From Eulemur rufifrons (taxonomy: Eukaryota; Chordata; Mammalia; Primates; Lemuridae): DNA of 64,000 nt. The position numbers were made by a program, and so were the translations under genes. The DNA is taken from contig NC_091010.1 in the NCBI RefSeq assembly GCF_041146395.1, positions 52,038,001 through 52,102,000 on the forward strand, written 5' to 3'. Positions 46,731-56,537 of this stretch are shown in pieces. The notes under the pieces were generated by a model, which was not told the DNA's origin, ran no database searches, and was given only the letters and a program-made list of their open reading frames with translations. Position 1 is the stretch's first letter. Each line of letters begins with the position of its first letter.

Positions 46731-47732
46731 TATGATTGTTTCTTCTTTAACTCACAGCTCACCATTTTACCAAGCATTATGTGTAGTCTCTATTGTGGCT
46801 GCTAACAGTTTTATTGTTCTGAGGAAGAAAAATAGTAAAGGCATGCTATACTTAACACTGAGATGGCTCTCTGGACAGATAATGCATATATTCAAAACAG
46901 AAAGCTTCAGAGAAAGGTGTTTCTGTGGATACATATTTTACCCTTATTTATTTTCCTAGATAAATAGCTCACAAATTAGGCTTTGGCTCAAACAGCAATA
47001 CAAAGAGAAAAAAATGACAAGAATTTTGTCCTTGGGCTGTTCAACTGATCTTGTCTTCAGACTGGATACATGGTCACACAAAGGCGTGTGTATGTTTTAA
47101 GTTTATCATTTACGATATATTCAGCTATAAAACAAAATTCTGAATAAGCCAGACAAAACCATATGATAAATTATTTTTTTCACACAGCAAGAAGTTAAGA
47201 TGTAGGGCGGTCTCAGAGTTATTTAATCTGGAACCCATACTCTGTCATCTGTTCCCCTCAGTGCATAAATGTAATCCCATGCATGGTCACAAAATGCTGC
47301 TATGGTTCCAAATGGCAACACATACATGACAGCATCCGCAGGAGAAAATTTTCTCTCTCTCTCACTCTCTCACTCTCTCAATTCAGTGAGAGAACTCTTC
47401 CTAAGAAGTCTCAAGACACTTATTTCCCCTTGGCCAATGACTGGCTCAAGGGATAAGATATCTTATCTCCATTGGGAAAAACAGCCTCAAACATCAAGCT
47501 TATTTATTTTGAATTCCCTCCTCTTCTAGATATTGGCCCAGCAAACTATCAATGCCTTTGGTAACTCTCTCATTCCTTCAAAGAGCTTCAGTTTTAATAT
47601 TTTATGTAGCTTTTATACTTGTCTTAATGGTACAGAGTTGGTTTAAAACAAAATAATCACCAGGAAACAAAATCCTTTTGGGAATTACGTATTCATGTCC
47701 TTGACAATTTTTCTATTGGCTTATTTGCCTTT
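46731..47732. other. Unassigned sequence
   Basis: No gene recognised. A (TCTC)n-type tract lies at 47349-47380. Part of 47180-47270 may be a decayed MIR. Confidence 0.45.
47349..47380 (+). repeat. Simple repeat (CT)n, interrupted
   Basis: tctc units interrupted by tcac. Confidence 0.9.
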
Positions 47733-47742
47733 TAAAAGGAAT

Positions 47743-47996
47743 GGGCACACTTGAAGCTCTGACTCGGGGGGATAGGCAGTACATGGGCAACGTATGTAAC
47801 CTGAACTTTTGTACCCCCATAATAAGCTGTAATAAAAAAAAATACAATATGCACAGATAAACAACTCAGAAGTGTAATACTTGTATCATAGGTCCTCAGG
47901 TATTCAGAAAATAGATTTTCTCTTACAATCCAATAGCCATAATTCAAATTAAACATCGGGTTTTTCCAATGTGCAAAAAAAAAATAAATAAATAAA
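47743..47996 (+). mobile_element. Lemur-type L1 3' end with apparent 3' transduction
   Basis: 47743-47842 is the end of the same L1 3' UTR as at 30.2 kb ('ttgaagctctgactcggggg', 'acctgaacttttgtaccccc', 'ataataagctgtaataaaaa'). About 130 bases of non-L1 sequence follow, then a second A-rich tail (a10 and aaat units, 47975-47996). The 10-mer 'taaaaggaat' occurs at 47733-47742 and 47997-48006, and the left copy sits at a TT/AAAA-type L1 endonuclease site. This layout fits read-through past a weak first poly(A) signal and carriage of source flank. Confidence 0.7.
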
Positions 47997-48420
47997 TAAA
48001 AGGAATTTATGGGCTCTTTGTATATTATAATGCAAATAAATTAGTATTCAATACTATACCTTAGAAATTGAGCATGCTTCACTCCCCTCCTCATTTCATT
48101 TTTTGTCAAAAAATATTTCCCAATAACCTGCTTATTAAATACCATATCAGGTGCTAGAGATAGGATGAACATAGCAGTCACAGTCCCTGACTTGGTGGAA
48201 CTTAAAGTCTGGTGAAAAAGACAAAAAATACACAAGTATTTCCCTAAGCATTTAAAAATAGAATTGTAATGCTATGAAGATAACATATGTAGTATGCAGG
48301 GGAGAATGTTGCCTAGCCAAAGGAGCAGGGAAAGTTGGGAGGAAGTTGCTTTGAAAAGAAACAGAAGCAGAAGTAGGTGTTCTTTGGGCAACAGAAGAAG
48401 GAAAATGCATATGCAAAGCT

Positions 48421-49180
48421 TTTTTTTTTTTTAATTTAATTTAATTTTATTTTTTGTTTGTTTTTCAGCTCATTAAGGGGGTACAAAAGATCAGGCTATA
48501 TACATTGCCCATGCCTCCCCATCCCCCCGAGTCTGAGCTTTAGCTGTGTCCATTCCCTAGACAGTGCACATCACTCTCATCATGTAGGTGTGCACTCCTC
48601 CCCTCCCCCCACCCCATCCCCCCCAGAGAGAACTTCAAACGTGTCCATTCCCCAGGCAGTGCGCATCGCACTCATCAAGTAGGTATACACCCATGCCTTC
48701 CACCCAGCCCCCACCTCTGTCCGATACCCAATTGGTGTTAGTCCCAAATGTGCACTCAGGGAAACCAGTTTGCTGGTGAGTACATGTGGTGCTTGTTTTT
48801 CCATTCTTGGGATACTTCACTTAATAGAATGGGTTCCAGCTCACTCCAGGAGAACCAAAGAGATGCCATATCGCCATCATTTCTAATAGCTGAGTAATAT
48901 TCCATGGTATACATATACCACATTTTGCTAATCCATTCATGAATCGATGGGCATTTGGGTTGTTTCCACATCTTCGCGATTGTGAATTTGTGGAGAGATA
49001 GGTACACTCATACACTGCTGGTGGGACTGTAAACTAGTGCAGCCCCTGTGGAAAGCAATGTGGAGATACCTTAAACAGATTCAAGTAGACCTACCATTCG
49101 ATCCAGCAATCCCATTACTGGGCATCTACCCAGAAGAACAAAAGTCTTTCTATAAAAAAGACACCTGCACCCGAATGTTT
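48421..49180 (-). mobile_element. Young L1 with 5' inversion (twin priming)
   Basis: The minus-strand part (48421 to about 48993) holds the poly(A) tail (read as T), a 3' UTR with two G-rich modules, and the end of ORF2. About 48994-49180 is the immediately preceding piece of ORF2 in plus orientation ('cactgctggtgggactgtaa', 'ttcgatccagcaatcccatt', 'actgggcatctacccagaag'). Only around eight bases of L1 are missing at the inversion. The target duplication 'atgcaaagcttt' is at 48411-48422 and 49181-49192. The 3' terminus ('gtacccccttaatgagctg') differs from the copies at 30 and 47.8 kb, so this is a second L1 subfamily. Confidence 0.95.
48756..48989 (-). pseudogene. L1 ORF2 C-terminal fragment
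   Basis: This is the last part of the L1 ORF2 protein, the endonuclease and reverse transcriptase that drives LINE insertion; only residues after the catalytic domains are present. The minus-strand frame reads MWKQPK at its start, then YIYTMEYY-like 'MYTMEYYSAIRN', 'SWSELEPILLSEVSQE' and 'KNKHHMYSP', ending at the natural stop near 48756. The frame is intact, in keeping with a young insertion, but it lacks all catalytic motifs and has no start of its own. The overlapping frame 48821-49015 runs across the inversion and is an artefact. Confidence 0.93.
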
Positions 49181-49334
49181 ATGCAAAGCTTTTGAGTGAA
49201 CAAGCAATGTGGTGGGCTCCAGGATTCAAACAAAGAACAGCATGATTAAAGCTTTGGGTGCCAGGAAGAGCGTGTCCAAGATGAACCCGGAGGGGCAGGT
49301 CTGAGGGAGACGATTTGGGTTCTTACAGGCCATG

Positions 49335-49745
49335 TGTGTTATTTATATGCTATAGAACAACAAATTTCCTCAAAATTTAGCAGCTTCAAACAATAAACAT
49401 TTATTGTCTCAACAATTTCTGTGAGTCAGAAATGCAGGAGTGGGTTAAGTAGGTGGTTCTGGCGTATCCTAGAAGCTGCAGTCAAGCTTTCATACACACA
49501 CAGGCATCTGAAGCTTGACTGAGGCTAAAGGATCCACTAACAAGGTGGCTCGTGCACGTGCCTGGCAAAGCACTACTGGTTGTAAGCAGGCATCCTCAGT
49601 TCCTCACACATGAACTGCTCCCTTAGCTGCTTGAGTGTCCTCAGGCTATGATAGCTGGCTTCCTCTAAAGGAAGTGATCCAGGAGGGAGTTAGTAGCAGC
49701 CACATTATATTTTATGACCTAGCTCGGAAGTCACATCTTGCCGTA
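49335..49745 (-). mobile_element. MLT1-type LTR (ERVL-MaLR), partial
   Basis: Antisense MLT1 words: 'aataaacatttattgtctca', 'caatttctgtgagtcagaaa', 'gtaggtggttctggcg', 'gcttgactgaggctaaagg', 'aaggtggctcgtg', 'gctgcttgagtgtcctcagg', 'gaagtgatccaggagggag', 'tatgacctagctcggaagtc'. The terminal part is missing. Confidence 0.88.
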
Positions 49746-49749
49746 ATGA

Positions 49750-49960
49750 AATTTAAATTACAAGATGATGTTGACTGTGGTATAAATAAAAAGATTGGAA
49801 GGGAACAAGAACGAAAGCAGGATACTTGTAGAAAAGCTTATGTTACGGTTCCAATCAGAGATAATGGTGGCTTGGATCAGTCTGGGGACCGCAGAAATGG
49901 GCAGAAGGAAACAGAGTGAGATTTGGAGATGTGCAATATGATTGTTTCAATGCTTTCGTT
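49750..49960 (-). mobile_element. L2 LINE fragment
   Basis: 'tgttacggttccaatcagag' and 'ataatggtggcttggatcag' match the antisense L2 block also present near 39.7 kb. Confidence 0.55.
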
Positions 49961-49985
49961 TTTAAGAGTCCGATGGGCTCACCTT

Positions 49986-50005
49986 AAAAAAAAAAAAAAA
50001 AAAAA
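49986..50005 (+). repeat. Poly(A) run (A20)
   Basis: Pure A tract. No recognisable retroposed body lies directly upstream and no target duplication is evident. Confidence 0.95.
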
Positions 50006-51008
50006 GTCCTCATTCCTGATTTTTCTTTTTACTTTTCCTTTTTGGGAGCTCTGATCAGCAGTCATATCAATACAACCCTAACTTCACAAATCACTAAGGT
50101 CTGCTCTCCTCCTAAGGAAGACTCTTAAGGAAACTGCTCATTTCATCATCATCATCATGATACTATTATCATTATTATTATCATCACCTATGGATGCTTT
50201 AAAAGACAAAACAATATTATTTAACTGAGTTACAACCAACTTCAAGTCTAAAGGATTTTTTCCTTAAGAATTAGGATTATTTGTAATTACACAGGGTTAC
50301 ATAAAAAAGGAAGAAAATGTGGAGGCCCCCCTCCAGCCCCCACCAAAAACCCAAAAGACTAGAAGCTCTCATCAACACAAATACTCTGTGACTGAATCCT
50401 CATAAAATTTCAGCCTCTGTCCCCAGATTGCATCTTTTTCATGCTTGGACCTTCCCCAGAATCACTTGCCACTTCTCATTTGGTTGTCTAGGATGAAGTT
50501 CTTAGTTCCAGGCCACTTGGAATTACCAATTTTCATCCTAGCCTGAATTATTCCCACTTGAATCTTATTTGTATCTTGAAAGGAGCAAATTCTCGGTAGG
50601 TGTTTAATGACATAAATAGGGATTTAAAGTTCATTAGATGGTAACAATTCTTTATAAACATATTCATATTAAACATGTATTAGGCATCTACTTTGTGTAG
50701 AGCATCAGCTGGACCACAGGACATAATGCTGAATTAAATGGACCCGGTCAGTCTGTACCCTATGGAACTTAGTCTCTCCTTGTCACATTGTGAGGGACAC
50801 TGCAACTTTCATCTGCTCTCTCCTCTTTCCTCTTGGAATCCTGGCAAAAACTTCTCTGGACCTTTTTCATGTTCTAATTGGCATTAGCTTTCAGGGTTTT
50901 TTAAATGTATTTTTTGATTTCCACAGGCAAGTGATAAAAACAATAACTTCACTAATTTGGTGAAATTTTGCCATCTGACTTTCATTTTGAAAGACTTTTA
51001 AAAGTTTT
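50006..51008. other. Mostly unassigned
   Basis: Holds an (ATC/ATT)n tract at 50146-50187 and a probable antisense L2 scrap at 50640-50790 ('ggcatctactttgtgtagag', 'cctatggaacttagtctc'). No gene. Confidence 0.45.
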
Positions 51009-51244
51009 ATCCACCTGGTGCCACTTAATCCAGCAGTTCACTGCTCATCAGCATCAAGGAGTGAGGTGCTTTTCCTCCAGTCCCACCCCTAGAAATGTAT
51101 CTGTTTGTGGGTGCACGGTAGCTGTGCATTTAGTCAAAGTCAGTGACGGTTTAGCAATGATGGTGTTGGTGAAGTAGTAAATCAGGCCACTTTTTTGAAG
51201 GATCTTAATTTCATAAGTAAAAAGAAGGCTCAATCTTACAAAAT
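51009..51244 (+). repeat. Unidentified inverted repeat, arm A
   Basis: Pairs in inverted orientation with 52370-52608. A 55-base block (51031-51085) is identical to the reverse complement of 52526-52580, and the remaining 180 bases match with scattered differences and small indels. I cannot assign the family. The 69-codon frame through the arm shares the peptide QQFTAHQHQGVRCFSSSP with a frame in arm B, which follows from the DNA identity and is not evidence of a gene. Confidence 0.93.
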
Positions 51245-51279
51245 AGAAAAAGCAGTTGCCTTGCTAAGCCCCTGGATCA

Positions 51280-51560
51280 TCTTAATGCCGCACGTTTATC
51301 TATGCTGTGATCCCACTCTACTCCCTCTCCTAATACCTCTTGTCTTTCCATGCTCCGTTCACGTGCCACCTGCTTCGAGAAACTTTTCTTATTTTACGTT
51401 TTGTTTCTGATGATCATCTCATTCATCACCATACATTTAAAAACTCAATTTTATTTATTTTGCATTTGTCTTTCAATCAGGTTTTCTATTCCTTGTGGGT
51501 GGGAACCTTGCAGCACACAGCTCTCAGAGAAGCCTTGATGCTGAGTTCATACCAAGAGCC
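51280..51560 (+). mobile_element. L2 LINE 3' fragment
   Basis: 'cttgtctttccatgctccgt', 'cacgtgccacctgcttcgag' and 'tattccttgtgggtgggaac' follow L2 sense order. The 133-codon frame at 51340-51741 is made of L2 sequence and is not a gene. Confidence 0.6.
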
Positions 51561-51569
51561 TGAGAAATA

Positions 51570-51670
51570 CTATCTGATTTTTATTCACTCATTCATTCAA
51601 GATATAATCACTGAACATCCATCATATGACAAATGTGCTAGCTATCAACAAGACTCTCTTATACAATATC
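51570..51670 (-). mobile_element. L2 LINE tail fragment
   Basis: 'ttcactcattcattcaagat' and 'ataatcactgaacatccatc' look like an antisense L2 tail. Confidence 0.45.
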
Positions 51671-52369
51671 AAAGGCAGCTATTAAAGAAAAATTATTTGA
51701 AAAAATTGTATGCATTAGTAAGAAAATATGGGACTATATGAATAGTTACAACTGGAGAACAAAGAAGCCATTCTAATATCCCCTGGCTAATATTTAAGAT
51801 TTCCAGGGACAGGGAGATGGGAGTATGGATGAAGAAAATTATGAGATTGGGAGACACAGAGTCCTCTGTCCTCAGGGAATTTGGCAAGTGAGGCAATTCT
51901 AACTGGATGTGGGAATTAAATTTTCCCAGAACATGGAAACTGTTCAGTGATCACAACTTTGTGAACGCTACAAACTAAATGGAGCCAGTGTCAATTCTAA
52001 AACAACATCCTAGAGGTTTCCCAGTGTAAGTGACCTACTGAAGGCACTGTGAAAAATTCTACAGTTATTTGTTCAGTATGCCTCACTGATTCACAAAGGA
52101 AGGTGGTTTACCCTTTTGAATGTTCACAACAAATTATCATTTTTAAACCACTTGTGCAGAAACAGGATGTTCAAGTTACTTTCAATTCTCATCTTCACTG
52201 ATCAACCTTTCTGCCTCTGATGAGCAGAGTATTTCCCTTTTCTCACAACCCACCAAAACTTTACTCTCTTTATTCTTTAGCTTTAAAATGGCATGTTATT
52301 CTTTCTAGCACATGCCATAGTAGAATTCCAAGTCTAACTCTTCACATTTAATGTGATAACACATGATTT
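51671..52369. other. Unassigned sequence between the repeat arms
   Basis: No gene or recognised repeat. Confidence 0.45.
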
Positions 52370-52608
52370 TTTATAAGATTGAGCCTTCTCTTGTGAAATT
52401 AAGATCCTTCAAAAAAGTAGCCTGGTTTACTACTTCACCAACACCATCATCACTAAACAAATAGTCACTGACTTTGAGTAGATACAAAACTACCATGTAC
52501 CCGTGAATAGATACATTTCTAGGAATGGGACTGGAGGAAAAGCACCTCACTCCTTGATGCTGATGAGCAGTGAACTGCTGCATTAAGTAGCACCAGATGA
52601 TGAACCAC
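52370..52608 (-). repeat. Unidentified inverted repeat, arm B
   Basis: Reverse-complement partner of 51009-51244, with the exact block at 52526-52580. Similarity ends near the inner boundary (52370), where the flanks diverge, and fades near 52608 on the outer side. The minus-strand frame 52371-52583 is a by-product of the arm. Confidence 0.93.
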
Positions 52609-54204
52609 CTATGGATGGTTTTGTAGAAACAGAAAAATCATTTATTCCTACCAATGCCCTAATCTTTCCACTCTCTTAATGTATTCTGCCATTCCTAAAT
52701 TGCCAGGATGTATAGCTCATTTCCTTAGACAATACTTCCTCTAAAACAATCTTTCTATACGAAGAGGAAAATGCATAACCCTTATTCCTATTTTAGCCAG
52801 CTGGTTCCTTTCTCATACCCGTCTTCTCACGACTTATATCCTCCCTAGATTTGCAGAGCTGTCTTCTGAAACACTGTTTCTAGAGCACCATGACTTAAAC
52901 TTACTGCGAAAATTTCTGCAGAGCACCTACATAAACTTTAAGTACTCAAGGATTTTTGATTTATTATTTTTTCAGATTCAAGAATCTTCTCAAAGGGCAT
53001 TTTAAATTTGATATTAGAATGAAGTATGGTTTTGAAAAATTAACTTTCATATACAAATGTATCATTTGTTCTTATTCTGAAGCAATATTGTAAGCATAAA
53101 ATAATCTTCATTGACTTCTATTGGACCTTATAACATTCTGGACAACTGAAAAGACTCTTTCCTGGAATTGGATATGGAACACTACAGAACATTCCTAGTT
53201 CTCTTTGGTTGCAGGCGTACATTATGTGCTAGGGCTAACACTTGTATCACTCAAGAAAGTCGTGATCAGAATCATCTGGAGTTCAGAAAGTTGTTCAAAC
53301 ATTTCAGAGAAGCAATAAATTGTGGGGAAAAACATGATATAAAGGTCAGTATGCAGGAGCTCATCTAAGACATTGATAGTCTCCAATGTTCATTTGTTTT
53401 AAAGATAAATCTAATGTATTACAAATAGAAATCCAATGCTTTTAACAGAGTAAATGCTGATAATCTAAAACTAAGTGGAACAAACCACCTCCAATAAATT
53501 CATCAGTCAATGATCATTATTCTTTCATTTTATCATCATATTCCCAGAAATATAGTTGATATTAATTCATGGAACAGCAGGAATCTGCTGTTATAAGAAT
53601 AAGCACAGCAAGAACCTGATTTTACAGGGTACATTATTCACCATTATAAAATGATGAAATGTTCAATACCTAAACTATGAAATTGACCTCAAAACTAGTC
53701 ACTTGATGAAATTTAAAAGGGAAAAATGAGAAATAGTCTCTTTGTTCATATACTTACTATTTTAATGGGACAAAAAGAAGAGAAAATATTGGCAAATAAT
53801 TTGAAAAATACCATTTCAGATATATATATATTATTTGGCAAGTATATTTTAAAAGCTTGGATCCAATTGGTTGAAGCTTTGGAGTCAGGCAGAATTCTTA
53901 CCTCCTTCTTAAGCTGGAAAAGTTGCCTATCAAAGAGAAGATTTTAAGTGGGCTATACAGTTCATGTATGGTAGGACCAGAAGGACTTTTCTAATATGTC
54001 CACTATGTTCACTTTGTCACATTGCCAAATTATCTCCTTATTACTAAGGGTAAGATAGTAATACCAATTTCTATTCAATTTCTTCTTAGGCCTCCCCCAA
54101 TTAAAGTTAGCATATCTAAAATTCAAAATTCTTCAAAAATGTGAGTTCATCAGAAGGTCAATTCTTTGGTAATTTACCAACTACCAGCCTCATGATAAGC
54201 TAGA
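52609..54204. other. Unassigned 1.6-kb interval
   Basis: No confident repeat or gene. Short frames (53168-53368, 53726-53947) have no recognisable motif. A MIR scrap may lie near 53870-53970. Confidence 0.4.
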
Positions 54205-54365
54205 GTCAGAAATGGGGCCTCAATGTCATTCTAGCAACCCCACTGTTTTGCTCATGAAAAAACTGAAACCCACCAGCATTTGAAAAGCCTCACAGTTAGT
54301 TTGTGATCTAATTGGATGTAACATATAGTTTTCTTATTCTTAGACCAGGACTCTTTCCACCCCAG
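54205..54365 (-). mobile_element. MIR-like SINE
   Basis: 'tcatgaaaaaactgaaaccc', 'cctcacagttagtttgtgat' and 'ccaggactctttccacccc' follow antisense MIR-like order. Confidence 0.6.
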
Positions 54366-54401
54366 TACGTATGCTCTCTATTTCAAGCTAGACTAAAATG
54401 A

Positions 54402-54420
54402 AAAATATATATATATATAT
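54402..54420 (+). repeat. Simple repeat (TA)n
   Basis: Uninterrupted at units. Confidence 0.95.
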
Positions 54421-54919
54421 GCTAAGCTTTCCATTCTCTATATCCTAGCCTCAAGTTTGATTTGGTCCTGAGAAACCATGCTGTTCAGAGAGATTTTCCC
54501 AAGCAAAGATAGACAGATTAAGCAACTTTGTCTTAAGGTCATATGGGACATTCTTCCTACAACTTGATTGTTATGTCTGTGTAATCATTAAACTCAAATA
54601 GAGGTGAGACATAATTTTTAGAACTATTTTCTCTATGCCCTCTCATCTAAATTTTACCAAAAGCTTTTGAAGTTAAGGTAGAATTTCATAATTCCTTCCT
54701 TCCTTGGTCCTTAATTGAAGACTATTGCCAAAATATTGAGTTGAAGGACACAATTTGGAAGTATACAGATGTGGCCCTCATTTTAAGTTAATAGGAAGAA
54801 ATGTAATTCAAAAAACAGAGGTATCTCAAATGACTGCACTTTTTTCTTCAGTATTAAAGAACAGACGTATCTTCTCATCACTCTACTACAGTTCTGTTGG
54901 CTATGGCTGATTAATTCAT
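54421..54919. other. Unassigned sequence
   Basis: Nothing recognised. Confidence 0.5.
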
Positions 54920-55225
54920 TAAAATTGACAAATGTGATTTGAGTTCTTGTCATGCCCCAGGCATTGTTCTCCCCATATTCTAGTGGGAAAAGACAAAAAC
55001 TAATGAAACAAATATATCATATGTCAGGTGGTGGTACATAAGAAAAAGAAAAATTAAGCAGGGAAAGAGTATAGAGAGTGAGACATCACATTGGGTGCTA
55101 TTTTATATTAAGTAGTGGTGAACTAACTCTCTAAATAGGTGATGTCTGAGCAGAGACTGGAAGGAAATGAGGGAATAAGTCATGCATATGTCTAGAAGAA
55201 AAGCATTCTTCCCTCTGCTGAATCT
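54920..55225 (-). mobile_element. L2 LINE fragment
   Basis: 'cttgtcatgccccaggcatt', 'ccatattctagtgggaaaag', 'gatgtctgagcagagactgg' and 'agcattcttccctc' follow antisense L2. Confidence 0.75.
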
Positions 55226-55248
55226 AGCATGAAGACATCACATTAGGG

Positions 55249-55347
55249 ATGGGTGCCTGGTTCATGCCTGTAATCCTAGCACTCTCAGAGGCCAAGGCAG
55301 GAGGATTGCTAGAGCATAGGAGTTTGAGGTTGCTGTGAGGTAGACTG
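55249..55347 (+). mobile_element. Alu fragment with internal deletion
   Basis: Begins with the left-arm Alu start (gtgcctggttcatgcctgta, atcctagcactctcagaggc, caaggcaggaggattgct) and jumps into the right-arm ending (ggagtttgaggttgctgtga). Most of the left-arm end, middle and right-arm start are missing. 'cctagcactct' is the strepsirrhine-type variant. Confidence 0.85.
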
Positions 55348-55378
55348 AATTTTTAAATTTTCAAAAATAGGTTAACCT

Positions 55379-55590
55379 GCAACAACAATTTTTTATGTGT
55401 TTGTTTGTTTTTCAGCTCATTAAGGGGGTACAAAAGATCAGTGAAGTTCTGACTGGGGGGGATGGGGGGGTGAGGGGAGGGGAGGAGTGCACACCTACAT
55501 GATGAGAGTGATGTGCACTGTCTAGGGAATGGACACAACTAAAGCTCAGACTCGGGGGGATGGGGAGGCATGGGCAACAACAATTTTTTA
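55379..55590 (-). mobile_element. Very short L1 with 5' inversion and perfect target duplication
   Basis: A 17-bp exact duplication is at 55379-55395 and 55574-55590. Between them, about 55396-55440 is the L1 3' end on the minus strand ('cagctcattaagggggtaca') and 55441-55573 is the preceding G-rich 3' UTR module on the plus strand. The inversion junction lost about a dozen bases. It carries no coding sequence, and matches the subfamily of the 48.4-kb copy. Confidence 0.93.
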
Positions 55591-55929
55591 AAAGCTAGTC
55601 AGCATGAGAAATGCAATGTTGAGAAATGCAATGTTGTTGAGTTGTTGTTTTTTTTCAACTTAAGTCAATAGTTAATAAATAAATAATGGAGAGGGAACAC
55701 AGGAGTACAGTGGAAGTTACCTTTCAGAGCAGAAGCAGTAAGAGCACTGACGATTCTCTCTGAAACAAGGTGCCTTTTGTCATCAGCACAGTATCGTCCC
55801 TGGTGTGTAAACATAAGGATGGAAATCTAAGTTTCATTTTAGTTTAAATCACTTAGCTGATTGGATCGACGCTTTCTAAGAGATAATTTAATTAAACACC
55901 AAGATAAACACAAATGAGGGATGCTTTAA

Positions 55930-56430
55930 CATTATTACAAACTGAAATAAAGAGCTCACACATCCCATGCAAGAAATTAATGAAAGTTTAAAAGTACGAT
56001 AACTGAATTTAAAAAAAAAAAATCATGAGAGGGGCTCAATAGCAGACGTGAACAAGCAGAGGAAAGAATCAGCAAAATGAGCTTGGGTCAATTGAGATTA
56101 TCGAATCTGAAAAACAGACAGAAAAAAGAATGAAGAACAAATGAACAGAGAGTTAAGACCTGTGAAACATTAAAAAGTGTAACAAATATACATCCACATT
56201 CTGGGAAATCACAGAACAGAAGAGAAAGAAAGGGAGAGAAGGACTGCTCAAAGAAATAATGACCAAAATTTTATCAAACTTTATGAATAACATGGACTTA
56301 CACATCCAAGAAATTCAGCAAATTCCAAGATGAATAACTCAAAGATATCTAGATTTAGATGCATCATAATCAAACTGTCAACAGACAAAAAGAGAATCTT
56401 GAAAATAAGAGAAAGAAGTGTCTCCACATT
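55930..56430 (+). pseudogene. Old L1 (L1M) ORF1 relic
   Basis: ORF1 encodes the RNA-binding chaperone of LINE-1. The DNA follows L1M ORF1: 'gaggggctcaatagcagacg', 'gaacaagcagaggaaagaat', 'ggtcaattgagattatcgaa', 'agaaaaaagaatgaagaaca', 'caaagaaataatgaccaaaa', 'cttacacatccaagaaattc', 'caaactgtcaacagacaaaa'. All frames carry stops or indels, and only the middle of the gene is present. It is followed by a GT/TA microsatellite. Confidence 0.85.
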
Positions 56431-56483
56431 GTCCTAATTTATATTTGTATAATCCATGTAGCAATAATATTGGATAAGAAGGG

Positions 56484-56537
56484 GTGTGTGTGCATGTGTG
56501 TGTATGTATGTGTGTGTGTGTATATATATATATATAT
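56484..56537 (+). repeat. Compound microsatellite (GT)n(TA)n
   Basis: Interrupted gt/gtat units followed by a pure ta run. Confidence 0.95.

Larger units (their letters stand above)
48110..49334 (-). mobile_element. L2 LINE fragment, split by a young L1
   Basis: The left part (48110-48410) has 'atatcaggtgctagagatag', 'cagtccctgacttggtgg', 'aaaagacaaaaaatacaca', 'tgctatgaagataacatatg' in antisense L2 order. After the L1 the same L2 resumes at 49194 with 'gcaatgtggtgggctcc' and 'gatgaacccggagg'-like words. Confidence 0.7.

Noticed and set aside
49986..50005. Poly(A) run as the tail of a processed pseudogene
   Set aside because: No retroposed body is recognisable upstream and no target duplication is visible. 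The same applies to the A runs at 58881-58898 and 61656-61674.
51340..51741. 133-codon frame as a gene
   Set aside because: Most of it is sense-strand L2 3' sequence plus an antisense L2 tail.
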